From Chrysomallon squamiferum (Eukaryota; Mollusca; Gastropoda; Neomphalida; Peltospiridae), in assembly GCA_012295275.1 (NCBI GenBank), contig CM022673.1:17485810-17549809 (forward strand): 64,000 nt of DNA, read 5' to 3'. The position numbers and the translations under genes were made by a program. This document shows, one piece after another, positions 31,501 through 60,600 of the stretch. The notes below the pieces were generated by a model. The model was given only the letters and a program-made list of their open reading frames with translations, was not told the DNA's origin and did not search any database. The first letter of the stretch is position 1; each line of letters begins with the position of its first letter.

Positions 31501-34500
31501 TTTTCAGACTTTTTCATAAACACTGTTATGATTCCCTCCTGTTTACTGAACTCAACCTCCAACCTCACTGGACACAGGTCAGAGTTTTTACTTACATAGC
31601 AACATTCATTATTTCTTTTTTAATTAAGTAATATTAATTATTATTTATAAATTTGTTTTTAAAGTGTTCTTCTGATAAAATTAGGAAATAGTCTAAATAT
31701 ACTTTGGATATTTCCAAGTTGTGTTTTAATATTTTAATTTTATTTTAAAATTATTTTTATTATTATTTATTTTCTTAAATTTTATCTTAATAATGAAATA
31801 TAACAACTAAAAAGTACAGTTAAAAGAAATATCTTGATCTTGCTATAAGTATGTAGTGGTGACATCATGTAGAGATAGTTCTAAACAATCTCTAAACAAA
31901 CACATTGTCATCAGAACTCTGTGAAGGTGTAAAATGGTAGCATTTTACAATCATTGTTTTTTGAGTGAACATAGATTCATTTAAACAATGAAATAATAAC
32001 ATTGTAGTCTAAAAAAATGATAATGTCATTTATTCTTACTGTTATTTTATCTAACATTTAATTAAATACTTTGACTGTTTATCTCACAGATCAGTGATCA
32101 TGTTTTAAACAGTTTACACACCAGATGCCACATGATACAGAGACTTAATCTGTCGTGGGCTGGAAAAAACAGCCCTTTGTCACAAACAGCTGTTGAAAGG
32201 TTAGACAAACTACTTCATAAATTTACTAATATTGTTGTTATGATTTCATTATTTGTGGCTTTTAAAAGATTTGAGAAAAAAAGGAAACATCTGATAAATT
32301 TGCTAATGTACGAATGTTTATTATAATTTCATTATTTACATTTGTTAAATGATTTGAAAAAAAACAACCAACCTTATAAATTTACTAATACCTGATTTAC
32401 ATATATTTTATCATAATTTTATTATTTAGAACTCTAAAAAAATTGATAATTTTACTAATGTCTGATGCACATATTTTTATTATAATTATTGAAAAGTAAA
32501 GCACTGTAAGAATTTTCTTTTTATAACAATAGTTTTTCTTAATTAGCTGACTTTGTAACAAAATTAAAAAAAAATTAAAAAGAGAAAAAATCACCTGGTG
32601 ATTAATCTTTGCTTATAATAAATATTACAATATTTCAGTAACAAAACAAACTCATAAAAATGAATGTAGGATACTGTTTAATTTTATTGTGGTCTTATTT
32701 TGTACATAGAAATGTAAGAAGAAAAAACAAAGAAAAGAAAGAAACAAAGAAATCCAACATAATAGTATGATAAATAATTTCAGTTTTTCTTTCTTTTTTA
32801 TTTTTTTTGTCCTCAGTCTGTTGAGAATATTTACATTTCTATCTCAAAAAATGGTATTCAAGAACTTGATATCTGTTTTATTAACTAAAAGTTATTATTA
32901 GCAAACACTGGGTTGCCTGATTTTTCATTATATTAAATATGCAGTTACCAGTCTTATAATTTTGTGTTACATTTCATGCTGTGTTAATTTGGATTTAACT
33001 CCTAACTTTCTGTTTTAGTTTTTTCAGAGTCTGTGGGAGTTGTCTTTCCTGTCTTCAGGTCTCATGTTGTCAGTTTGTTGTTGAATCCACGATGGAAATT
33101 CTCTACAAATACTGTCCTGTTCTTGAAGGTGCCTAGCTTCATTAAACATTATTTTTTCATTATTTTTCATTATTATAAAATATTAATTAAATACAATAAT
33201 TATTGAGTTACTACTATTATTATTATTATTTATTATTATTATTATTATATTTATTATTATTATATTATTTAATTTATTGATTTACTGTTTTATTAATATA
33301 TATATATTATTATTCACAGATGCAAGTGAATTGATAAATATAACATTACAGTGTTTGTAGGTAGCCTTTAATATTTATGTATTTATTAACAGGATACAGT
33401 TTTGACAGAATGTTATTGTGTAAATGTTGTTTTTATTTCAGAGTTAGATTTAAGTAGTTGTCGACAGCTGGATAACCTAGGACTGACATACCTCAGCAAG
33501 ATGACAACTTTAAAAAAAGTTAACTTGTATCGAACTCATGCTGACATGCCAAACATCCTTGGTCTAATCTAGTGAGTCTCATATTCATTATTATCTAGTT
33601 TTATCTAGTGAGTTTATCATTTATTTTCAAGTTTTATCTAGTGAGTTTCTCATTTATTAACTAGTTTTAGCTTATGAGTTTCTCATTTATTAACTAGTTT
33701 TAGCTTGTGAGTTTCTCATTATTAACTAGTTTTATCTTGTGAGTTTCTCATTTATTAACTAGTTTTACCTAGTGATTTTGTCATTTATTATCTAATTTTA
33801 TCTCATGAGTTTGACATTTATTATCTAGTGAGATTGAGGTTCATTATTATCTAGTGACTCTGACTTTATTTTACTATCTAGATTTATCAGATTAGTGTAG
33901 TATTATTTTACTGTCTAATTTTAACTAATGAGTTTTAGTGAAATTTATTATCTAATTTTTCTTCTATTGAATTTAATATTATTTTATTTTCTAGTTTTAT
34001 TTAATTGATATAATTTTATTATCTGGTTTTATCTAGTAAGTTTGACATTATTTTACTGCACATTTACCTAATGAAGTTTAGTGAAATTTATTATCTAAGT
34101 TTTTTTCAGTGAGTTAGATATTCTTTTACTGTCGATAAAGTTTTGACATTTTATTATCAAATTTTATGTAGCCTAGCAAGTTTGATATTTACTATCTGGT
34201 TTTATGAAGTGATTTTAATATTAAGTTGTTATTTATTTTCATCAAATGAGTTTGACATTATTTTACTGTCTGGTGAGCAAGACATAAATAATTTTGTTCA
34301 GTATTTAATTAGAAAGGAATATTACTTGTCTGATGATAAATATTGATAAAAGTTAATAATCATTTTTATTCTTAAATGATTTGAACATTTTACATATATA
34401 TATATTATTTATTTACAGTGCATGTCCCAATCTTGAACACTTAAATCTAGGAGCATGTACACGAGTTTCAAGTTTCAATGATGTAGCTCTGGCATTAGGA

Positions 34501-35224
34501 TCAAACTGCAAGTAATTACAGAAGTTTATTTTCTTTAGATTAGGTTTAGATTATAAAACATTTGTGAGGAAAACATAAAAAGAAAGAAAGAAAAGAAAAG
34601 AAAAGAAAATAAAAGAAAATCTTTAAAAACTTTCTGAAAAAAATAAAAATTGGAATAAAAAAAAAATAGGTAATGTTTAATACAGAAAATTTAATAAAGA
34701 TGGAAAAAAAAGAACAGAAGGATAAATAACTAGATACTCATCCTGTAAATCAGAAAATTTAATTGATATAGAAAAGGGAAAAACAGAACACAAATGAAGA
34801 CGTCATTTTTTTTTTCTTGTTTTTACAGAAAACTAAAATCATTAGATCTGTGGAGAGCAAGAACATTTAGTGAAGTTGGAATGACAGCAATTGCAAACAA
34901 CTGTAGACAACTAGAAGAACTCGATTTAGGATGGTGGTTTGTACTAGTATACTCACCCCATTTACTATTTTATGAAAATTAAAGAAAATAACTGAGGGAA
35001 ATAACTGTGTATATTAAAGGCAGATAATTGTAGAATATTCATATATGTAACCATTAAGAGAAATAACTACAGAAACATTAAGATTTGTAACTTCAATAAC
35101 CATAATAAAATGAAATGAAATAGAGATACTATAAGTCAGGGGAGAGATCTATGACCATATTAGGGAAAGTTTTGTCTATAACATTTATTATCTAAAACTA
35201 AGAAATTAATAAAGATGTAATAGC

Positions 35225-35255
<31 letters not shown>

Positions 35256-36458
35256 GAAAGTTGCTTAAAACAAAACTGATAAAGTAATGATAATATAGTT
35301 AAATTTTACTCTGAACCTATTCATATTTATCTCAGAGAAATAATTATATTTAAACTTTTTAAAATGTTAATTTAAAAAAAAAAAAAAAAACTTTTTCATT
35401 ATAGCTCGGCACTCCAGTCTAGTTCAGGATGTTTTGTTAATCTGTCAGAGAAGTGTCGTAACTTGAAGAAATTATTTCTTACAGCAAACAGGTATTTCCA
35501 CTTCTGTGATACAGATTTACCAATACATATCCTGTCCCTAGAACTGTCATTTTCACATCTTTATTGACAGCAGATTCCAAAGCTTCTAAATGAACAACTA
35601 GGACCCTTCACAATATATCTACTATCTCATATAGCCTTATACAATATACACAACTAATAACTTTTAATGGTACATACCTGGATAGACACTTTGTACAGTA
35701 AAATAAAAAAAGTTTTAGTGAAGTAAATAACACTGCAGAGTTCATAGCACAGATGACACTGACTATTCTTACATCAATTAAATTATTCTGGGTTATTGGA
35801 TAATTGCTGAATTTAACATTTTAAATTACAGTACCTCTTTTAACAGTATCCTATTCATTAGTGCCTGAAAATGCTTTTCAAAATTGGAGAAAATATAGCT
35901 AAAAGTAGTTATTGTTTTTGTTAATTGTTAAAACTGATGTATGGGGGTTACTGTAGAACAATTAGGTTTTTTTTTCACATTAACATCACATATATGATGA
36001 CTTGTGATCTAAAAATTCATTAGTTGGTTAATCAAACATTGACTGAAATATTTTAATGTGCATTTGTTCTGATTTTCAAACAGGACGGTTTGTGATATGG
36101 ATCTTGTTGCATTTGCTGAAAACTGTCAGCAGTTGGAACAACTTGACATCCTTGGCACACGCGAAGTGTCAGTCACTGGAGCCCTGCGGTGAGAAATTCT
36201 CTTTTACTTCATACAGCAGCGTTTTGGTGAGAAATTCTCTTTTACTTCATACAGCGTTTTTTATTTTTTATTTTAAACTCATCAGTTTTTTATTTTAAAC
36301 CTGTGGTGAGAAATTCTCTTTTACTTCATACAACGTTTTTATTTTAAACTCACATCATATTTAATACAGTTTTAAACAACAAATCTTGCATCACTTTCAC
36401 TTTGGATGATTAAAATATTCTGTTTAAACAAAAGCAAGTGGTGGATTTTTTGCTGTTA

Positions 36459-36496
<38 letters not shown>

Positions 36497-36762
36497 CATC
36501 ATCATTATTATCATTATTATTTGATTCATTAGTATTTTTATATTTTATTATTATTATTATCATCATCATCTTAACCATCATTGTTATTATTATTATTTTT
36601 ATTATTATTTATTTTTATTTTTTCTATTCAAGAGTTCTTGAGTCGTGTACAAACTTAAAAATGTTTGACATATCATTTTGTGCTGACATTGATGAGGAGG
36701 CTGTAATCGGATGGAGAATGCTGTTTCCACAAGTGGACATAAAGAAAAGTTTCCAAGCATGA
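28501..36762 (+). CDS. FBXL4: F-box and leucine-rich-repeat protein 4, 15 exons
   Basis: Coding exons: 28501-28791, 29024-29114, 29590-29719, 30224-30316, 30669-30873, 31130-31200, 31508-31577, 32090-32199, 33019-33128, 33442-33571, 34419-34511, 34829-34936, 35405-35491, 36084-36188, 36633-36762. All introns are GT-AG and the exons join in frame to 607 residues plus stop (human FBXL4 has 621). The N-terminus [16 protein letters not shown] is a short hydrophobic-basic segment that suits mitochondrial targeting. Residues about 50-225 carry the conserved FBXL4 region ([44 protein letters not shown]). The F-box is at about 267-310 ([18 protein letters not shown]). Leucine-rich repeats fill about 320-607 (RLNLSW, ELDLSSC, HLNLGAC, SLDLWRA, ELDLGWC, QLDILGT). 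F-box proteins bind SKP1-CUL1; mammalian FBXL4 sits at the outer mitochondrial membrane and promotes turnover of mitophagy receptors BNIP3 and NIX. The start has G at -3 and +4. For exon 3 a GT five bases earlier (29715) is rejected because only 29719 keeps frame with exon 4. Confidence 0.96.
33569..34285 (+). repeat. ~33-bp minisatellite beginning at the FBXL4 exon 10 splice donor
   Basis: Units of the type TTTTATCTAGTGAGTTT then CTCATTTATTAACTAG repeat through about 0.7 kb, clearest at 33,600-33,830 and increasingly degenerate after that. The exon 10 donor itself (TCTA then GTGAGT at 33572) is the first copy, so several later units carry GTGAGT-like donors. No coding role is seen. Confidence 0.85.
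36188..36334 (+). repeat. Three-fold repeat of the FBXL4 exon 14 donor region
   Basis: The 30-base segment starting GGTGAGAAATTCTCTTTTAC and ending ATACAGC (ATACAAC in the third copy) occurs at 36188-36217, 36226-36255 and 36305-36334. The first copy is the real splice donor; the other two lie in the intron. A TTTATTTTAAAC segment is repeated between and after them. Confidence 0.9.
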
Positions 36763-38482
36763 CATAAAATAATGATATCTTGAATCTTATGTTTGGGGAA
36801 TCCAAGTTCTATTTTAAGTTCAATATATTGAATGAATTATCAGAAAAATTAAATTAAATAAGTTATGAGAGAATGAGGTTTTGTGAAAATCATATTTTGT
36901 ATTTAGAGTGAAAACTCGCTAAATTAAATTTCAGGAAATTAACTTATTGTGGAAATATTTTTAATAATTTATACTATATATTGATTGCCGATAACATTTA
37001 CTTAAAAATATTAACAGAATTTTTGCTATAAATGACATGTTATCATTTCATATGAACTTCTACTGTTTAATAGTTCTTAAATGTCCATGCATTTTATATT
37101 CTTTTTGAGTATTACAGCTATAATGATCTCTAATGGAGAAAAATGTTGAATTTTATATGTGTACTTTATATCATAAATATCAATTTAATTTCTTTGTACC
37201 TAGTTTGCAACAGATAAGGAGAAAATACTTTCAAAAAGAAATACAGTGTAAAACTTTAATCATCCAAATACTTAAAACGTTTTTAGTAAATGAAACTATA
37301 AATACATTTTTTGAAATTATTTATTTATTTATCTATGTATTTATTTTTGTTTTCTTATTTTAAATGTTACCTTTTTAGAATTATTAATTAATTATAATGA
37401 AACAGAAGGCCAGTTCAAACTGGTCATGTCAAATTGTTTCTCAAATGTAGAGGGATTGTTTTTATAAATTATTAATTTTATTAAATTTATTATCTGATAT
37501 TAATATTCAGTCCTGGATTTAAATAGAAACAAAACAAGATCTAAATAGGACCACAGAGAAAGCTGGTTCCTAGCCTTAACCTCAACTGACGTTTTTCAAA
37601 CAGTGTATGTACATCTTTGTCCAAATTTGACCTTCATTTATTGGCCTGTTTTAAATTATTCAACAAAATCAGACTGCATTAATCTTATCTAATTCACCAA
37701 GAATCTCAAAAAGTACATTTAATTACCATGGAGATTAAAAAGCCTGCAATAGTTGTGTGTGTTTTCCATCTTGTATTTCTACAGTTTATTTGTATTGAAC
37801 ATGCACAGCAACAATTATGTAATTAAGTGGTTCAGTTAATTGACTTTTATTATTATTATCAATTTTATTTTTTATTTTTTTATTTTTTTTTATTATTATT
37901 TTTTATTATCACTGTTTTTTTTTCTTGGGGCATTTGTCTAGATTTTTACAATTTGGCATCATTTAAATTTTTCCCTCTTTTTTTATATTTTTAATCATTT
38001 TGTTTTATCTTGTGACCTTACTTATTTACTGTCATCTTAGTATCAAGGGCATTACAATTAAATTATCTTTTTATTTTCACATAGAATTTTTTTTTTTTTA
38101 ATAGATTAATACCAAATTAAATTTAAAAAACTCATATTTCATATTTCTGCATTTCTTATATTTTTAAATAGAATTATAATAATCATAACAGAGGAGGCTA
38201 TAATTTGATAATTATTATTATTTTACAAATGCTAAATAAATGAACTTGTGAACATTACAAAATGTATGCTAACAAAGTTCTGTTTGTTAAATTTTATTAC
38301 ATTTTGATAACAACATACTGTCAAAACACAAAAGTGGTTATTGGTAATATTTGTTCAAAGGCTGTGCTTCAAACAGAATAAAAAATATTCAGTCTGTAAT
38401 ATTGTGAACAGAATTTTAGCAGTCCTTTTAATATATATTTCATTTTCCCTTTGTTATCAAATGTTTTTAATTTTTAAATTTA

Positions 38483-38537
<55 letters not shown>

Positions 38538-40939
38538 TCTATATTTTATTGTTTTTATTTCAATGAGGCTGATGCAATGGAATTTAACTTTTTTTTGTTG
38601 ATTCGGTTTTCATTTATTGTGAATTTAGAAAAATGTGATATGTAACTAATTTCTGGAATAATTTATTCAAAAAAAGAGAGTGAATGAGTGTGTGTGAATG
38701 TATGTGAACAAATGAAATGTAATATTTTAGCAAAATGTAGCTTTTATTAAAAATATTAAGAACAACTGTTTTGCTGGTCAAATGTGTTCAAATTATAGCA
38801 ATAATGTTGAGATAATATCCTACATGAAAAGATTGTTCAGCATTATTCTGTGTTTAATTTGTCTTTTAACCAATTTCTTACATTTTCTTTGTAATGTAAA
38901 TTCCTTGAATAGATAGGTGTATATGCTTTAATGAAAGGAAACTATGGAATATTGCTTTCCTTCAAAAGATAGTTAAATGAATAGATTGTATTATTACTAT
39001 TAGTAGTCACTGGAAGTAATAATATTATTTAAAAACAAAAAAACGTGGCTAACTTTATAGAATCTTGGCATTTATATAACAATTTAGGGCAATAATAAAG
39101 TTGAAAAATAAATGTGATAAATGACAAAACTTTAAGATTTTATTTTGTATTATATTTTTATTTCGATATTTGTTATTAGAATGTAAGTTTTCTTATCTGA
39201 AAAAATGAAGTTTTAACAAGATAAATAGATAATTTCATTTCAATACGTTATTACAAAAACATAAAATTATAATTAAAATTTTAAGCAAGTGGCGAAATTT
39301 CTCTACAAATTTAACAGTACTGACAAACGTAACTTCAGTTTGATAAGATTATGGACTGATCCATTTGTGTATATTTGTTTGTAGTTGTTGTTTGTTTGTT
39401 TTGTTTTTGGGTTTTTTTTGTTTTTTTTTAAGAAAGAATAAACAAATAAAAAAAACGTTCGTAAAATAAACGCCGAAAAAAGGTTTAATGACAGTATTAG
39501 TCACTTCACTGAATTTCGTTTACTGTTACGCAGCAATTTCAGTGATTGTAAGTGTTCAGTCAAGCCTGAGCGATAATTCTTGGAAATAGTTGGCATTCAA
39601 CATTTTAAACAAACTACTCATTTATATTGTTAGGAATTTCTAAAAAGCGGATTCCATCACTACCAACTATTTCACATCTTCTTCGTAAATACCAGCATAT
39701 CGTAACGTTTTGTAAAAGCCTTCTTAATCGAGTCGCAAATTACCTCGAATCGTTAACCAGGGCGAAAATGCCATTTGCAGAAGGTCATTAAAGAGGGGAT
39801 AATTTTTCAGAATATTTTATCATTGCGAGATATCATCAAAGTATTTTTGCCCAAGTGTCAAATTTCCGACTAAATGGTGCCGAAAATAGCTGTTAACAGA
39901 TTACTCGATTTACAACCATTAATCCGTAGTTGTTTGTGTTAACATAAAAACTCGGAACTGTTTTGAGAAAATGATGGTTATATTTTAATATGGTGTGTAT
40001 CCATTACAGGTCTAGATAGACCTGCGATATTAAATATAATTACATACTAAGCCTTTTTTTTTTTTTTTTTTATTTATTTATTGTTGTTTTGATATTAATT
40101 TTATTTTTGCCTATACTCGTAAAGCACAAATGACGTTAAGGATATCTATATTTATTTATTTAAATTTTATTTGTTTTATAAATCCAATAAAAATTTGAAC
40201 GATATTATATATCGAAAAAAAAAAAAAAAAGTATGTCAGATTCAATTATTACTGGTAATGAAAACCTTCATTATATATATTATTTATGTATTTTACTGAT
40301 AGGAAACTAGATCCGTGTTATTGTGCGTTACGTCACTTAACGAAAATGAGAAAATAACCTGCTGAAGCCTAGGGTCATCACAGCCTTATTCAGAAAATCC
40401 TATTTACGGTAACAAATCTAAAAATATCAAATAGGTATGAGATAAATGTTTCCTTAACAGACGAAGCTGAATGTCACGAGTTCACAGAACTAATGTTGTT
40501 AATACAATTATTTGTAAAGCTGGCTAATACATTTTACGTCCAATATTCCGTTACAACTACTAGTCCAGAGAGCTGAAAGACCAAAGTTTTATATTTGGTT
40601 ACTGTACTTGAACTTACTTAATAATAATAGTAATAAGAAGAAGAAGAAGAAAGAAAGAAATATATATATATATAAAGAACTATATATCAAGGAAGTATCC
40701 ACATCATGCACACACAGGAGAAAAACGTACGTGATAAGGAACAATGTGTCTGCAGTGGTTTATAAAGTCTTGCACACAGCCGAACCCGGTTAATGGACGT
40801 GATCGCTGTATTAAACATAATCCTACTGATCTGTGGGTTTCTTTTTATAATATTGTTGTAGAAAATGACCTCATACTGACCAACGGTAAGAATCGAGCCT
40901 GGGTATAGATTTTGGTGGTGTGGGTTTTTTTTCTCACGC

Positions 40940-40992
<53 letters not shown>

Positions 40993-41146
40993 CTCATACA
41001 CATACATATACATATATACATATATATTCTTCATAAATGTTTTAAACTGTTAATATTATATTAAAATAATTATTAATATTTTATTTTTATACTTTTAAAT
41101 TAATTATTAATTTTCAAGAACTGCTAAATAGTACTACTACCACGAC

Positions 41147-41208
<62 letters not shown>

Positions 41209-43121
41209 TTTTAAAAAATGAGTATGATCCTAACAATGCAGTTCTGATCAGTTATTTTCCGTACGGGATCTGTGATCTTAACTAACGTTGTAAGGTGCAC
41301 ATTACTGATCAGTTACGTTACTAAGTCTGTACGGGGTGAAAAATTAGAGAACTAACAAGCCCATAATACAGTTGAAGTACAAGTGAACTTATGTACAGTT
41401 TATAGCTTATAGATCAAAAATAGGTCACGTCTCTCATTCATCTTTGACACGTGATCAATACCTGAGCCCGTTCTAAGTCACAATATTGTTTTCACACTTG
41501 ATCAAGTTCATGTTTTGGCATACGATATTAATTTGTTTCTGCTTTATCGATTACAGCCTATCACAGCTTTGGAAAATAAAATAAAAAATTGGGGATAAAA
41601 AATAAGACGGCATTAAAAAAGATATCGTCGTCTTTTTGACAATGTTTTTTTTTTCTTCTTTTTTTTTACATATTATTATTTTTATTAGTTAATGTTGCCA
41701 GGAGAATTAGAAAAAAATAGATATATAAATGCCTACAATCATATAAGCTAATTCATTATCTCATGTACTCTCTTTCACACACAAATATACAACAAGCATA
41801 CAAACATACCTCACACACACACACACACTATATACATATTATATCTTGGAATGTTAATGAAAAAAAAAAAAAAAAACCAACACCAAAAAAGTTACATTTG
41901 TAATGAGGAAACAAGTAATATTACATGATTTTGCAATTTCAGCAGTTTTGTTGGCTGAATGTGACGGAATATTCACAGGTCAACAAACCATTTTTGCAAA
42001 TACTTCCAGTTGCGTGGGCTTCCTTGTCACGCAAAAAGCAATTACAGACTTTCACTGAGACTCTCACAGCTTCACGTGATTTATTACAAAGATAAAGTTT
42101 GTTCTGTTAAACACATCGCCAGAACTCATTGATTAAATCTCAACTATCGATAGGTCCATGGCGAATTTTGTTCTTTTCTAACAGTTTTTGGACATGCACT
42201 TCACTTTGTTTATTAACAGAACTGCTCCTTTTTTGTTTACAGCTTCCAACAGATAGGAAATCTTATAACTCAGTTTATGATAATTAGTCGTGGAGCACTG
42301 GTTAGAACAGAATATAGCCCAAATAGGAGAACTGATGAAATTAATTTGTACTTATTTATTTAGAAATTCTTTTTTTCATAAATTCCTCATCAAGATGTAA
42401 GAGTTATTGAAATTATTTTTGCGGATTCGGCCAATAAAACATTTTCATCTGACCTTAATCTACTCGTTTTTCATGATACTTTTTGTTACAAATTGTTTTT
42501 GCTAATAACTATAATCATCTCTAGTGATTTACACTGAATCTTTTTCTTGCTTCGTTTCTCGTGTTCAATGTTTAAGAAAAACAACAACACCTGACCAATG
42601 GTGGAATTATCATCCTCTGTGGATAAGTAAATCTTTTCGGCAGTAACACCTGAGCTTAGATGAAAATATCAATAGTTTCTGAATTATCGACACCGGTGAA
42701 ATATTGATGGACGCAGTTATCAGAATGGCTTCTATCTCAGGTTATGCGATGACACGGCCGATGGTATGTTCTCTGATACCACGGCGTTGGTTTGTTTGTG
42801 CAAGTGAATACTCTTGCGAATCCAGATTTGTGACGACTCCTTTAATAGAATTGCAAATGTTTGACATCCAATAGCCAGTGACAGAGAAAACTGACTAACA
42901 ATGTCATTAAATCAAGCTTTGAATATCCGCAGATCATTTAAAACAGTTTCAGTGTTAGCCGTTACGAGATGTCAAGCAACAAGTTTTTTGTACAATGTTG
43001 ATATAAGAGGAGAGCCATTATCGCAATTCTGCCTACTTTTTTTTATGGATTATTGATTTATAGCACCTTCCTATTCCATGGAGAAAACGACCTAGAGACA
43101 CTGATACAGTAAAACATACAG

Positions 43122-43124
<3 letters not shown>

Positions 43125-43195
<71 letters not shown>
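43125..43195. repeat. (GA)n microsatellite
   Basis: About 35 GA dinucleotides. A second run in the same orientation lies about 260 bases downstream at 43452-43527. Confidence 0.96.
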
Positions 43196-43196
<1 letters not shown>

Positions 43197-43448
43197 ACCA
43201 AAAAAACAGATGTGAAGTTTAATACACTTTTGTTGAATGTGAAAATTAAACGAGCTAATGATTCTCTGTCAGCCAAAGACCAACATATCAGGCTATAAAT
43301 GTGTCTTGGTATTAAATTTAATTTAATAATACTGATATTGGTAAAATGGAAGGAAGTCCATTAGGTAAATGAGAATAACATTAAATTATTACATTAATAC
43401 TGGTCTTTGGATGTCAAATTTAATAGTGGTGTTTTTCATAATGGGCCG

Positions 43449-43451
<3 letters not shown>

Positions 43452-43527
<76 letters not shown>
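43452..43527. repeat. (GA)n microsatellite
   Basis: About 38 GA dinucleotides, some 550 bases before the start codon of the WBP1/VOPP1-like gene. Confidence 0.96.
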
Positions 43528-43529
<2 letters not shown>

Positions 43530-43880
43530 AATTAACGACAGACTACTTTTAATAAAAGCTCATACTGTTTAAGTGCGGAAGCCAAAAAAAAAAAAATAAT
43601 AATAATAATAATAATAATAAAGAAAGAAAGTGAAACAAACCAGAGAAAAAATAATACTGTCAAGAAACGGGAGAATGGTGAAAAGAAAACGAGAAAAACC
43701 GAAAGCATATCTTAAAGGATTAGGTTTGCTTCTTGTTTTTCTTGTTGATCGTTATAAAAGTCTCTAGTAAGCCGTTTTAGACGTGATAACGTCAAGTACT
43801 ATGTAACAAAGATCGATATGCGTGCCTGTACTTGCTCTTTGTTTGTGAAGAAGCTAAACTATAGGTCGCCTTCAATGCGA

Positions 43881-44072
43881 CAACTAACACGGACTCCGCT
43901 ATTGGCAATTCTTAGTTGATTGGTTCCGTGCGTAAATCCCACCCGCAGAAGAGCGTACCGAGGCCAGTCGGCAGAACTGTGGCAATGCTCCAACTATATT
44001 TGCTTGTTGGTCGAGCGAAACGCCGATTTGAATTTTACACTTGCAATATGAACCGGTGATCAAAATGGAATT
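43881..44072 (+). promoter_or_regulatory. Presumed promoter and 5' leader of the PPxY membrane-protein gene
   Basis: Less AT-rich than its surroundings. It contains inverted CCAAT boxes (ATTGG) near 43,900 and 43,919 and a CCCACCC-like box near 43,937. Several ATGs precede the chosen start: 43,985 and 44,048, both ending at the same TGA, and 44,065. Which are transcribed depends on an unknown start site. Confidence 0.45.
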
Positions 44073-60200
<16,128 letters not shown>

Positions 60201-60565
60201 TTAACAAGATCTCGACGAGTTCACTGGCTATGACGAAAAAGAAAACAGAAAGAAAGAATTTTATTTTTAAGAGATGGCGGTAAAGATGTTAGTCAAAACC
60301 ACTTCATTTTTACTACATGAAAGACGAATGCCACGGGCATAAAATGCTGACATCATTTCCTGTGTGATAATTATTATTTTTATTTATTTATTTATTTAGT
60401 AGACAGGTAAATATAAAATATTGTTGGTTCTATTCCTCCTAAATTACAACTACTTATTCGAGAAGAATAATAATACCAAAAAGAAAATCATAACCCCTGG
60501 TATGGCGAATACGATACATCAACAACAACAACATCAACAAAACAAAAACATTATTAACTAAAAAA

Positions 60566-60600
<35 letters not shown>

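Larger units (their letters stand above)
36763..43880. other. FBXL4 3' region and intergenic DNA
   Basis: AATAAA hexamers on the plus strand at 38235, 38377 and 39094 are candidate FBXL4 poly(A) signals, but none can be chosen from sequence. No further conserved open frame is seen. Repeats include (TTA)n at 38488-38536, (CA)n at 40945-40985, (TAA)n at 41152-41210, and two (GA)n runs at 43125-43195 and 43452-43527. The less AT-rich stretch 41,900-43,000 shows no recognisable protein in six frames. Confidence 0.55.
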
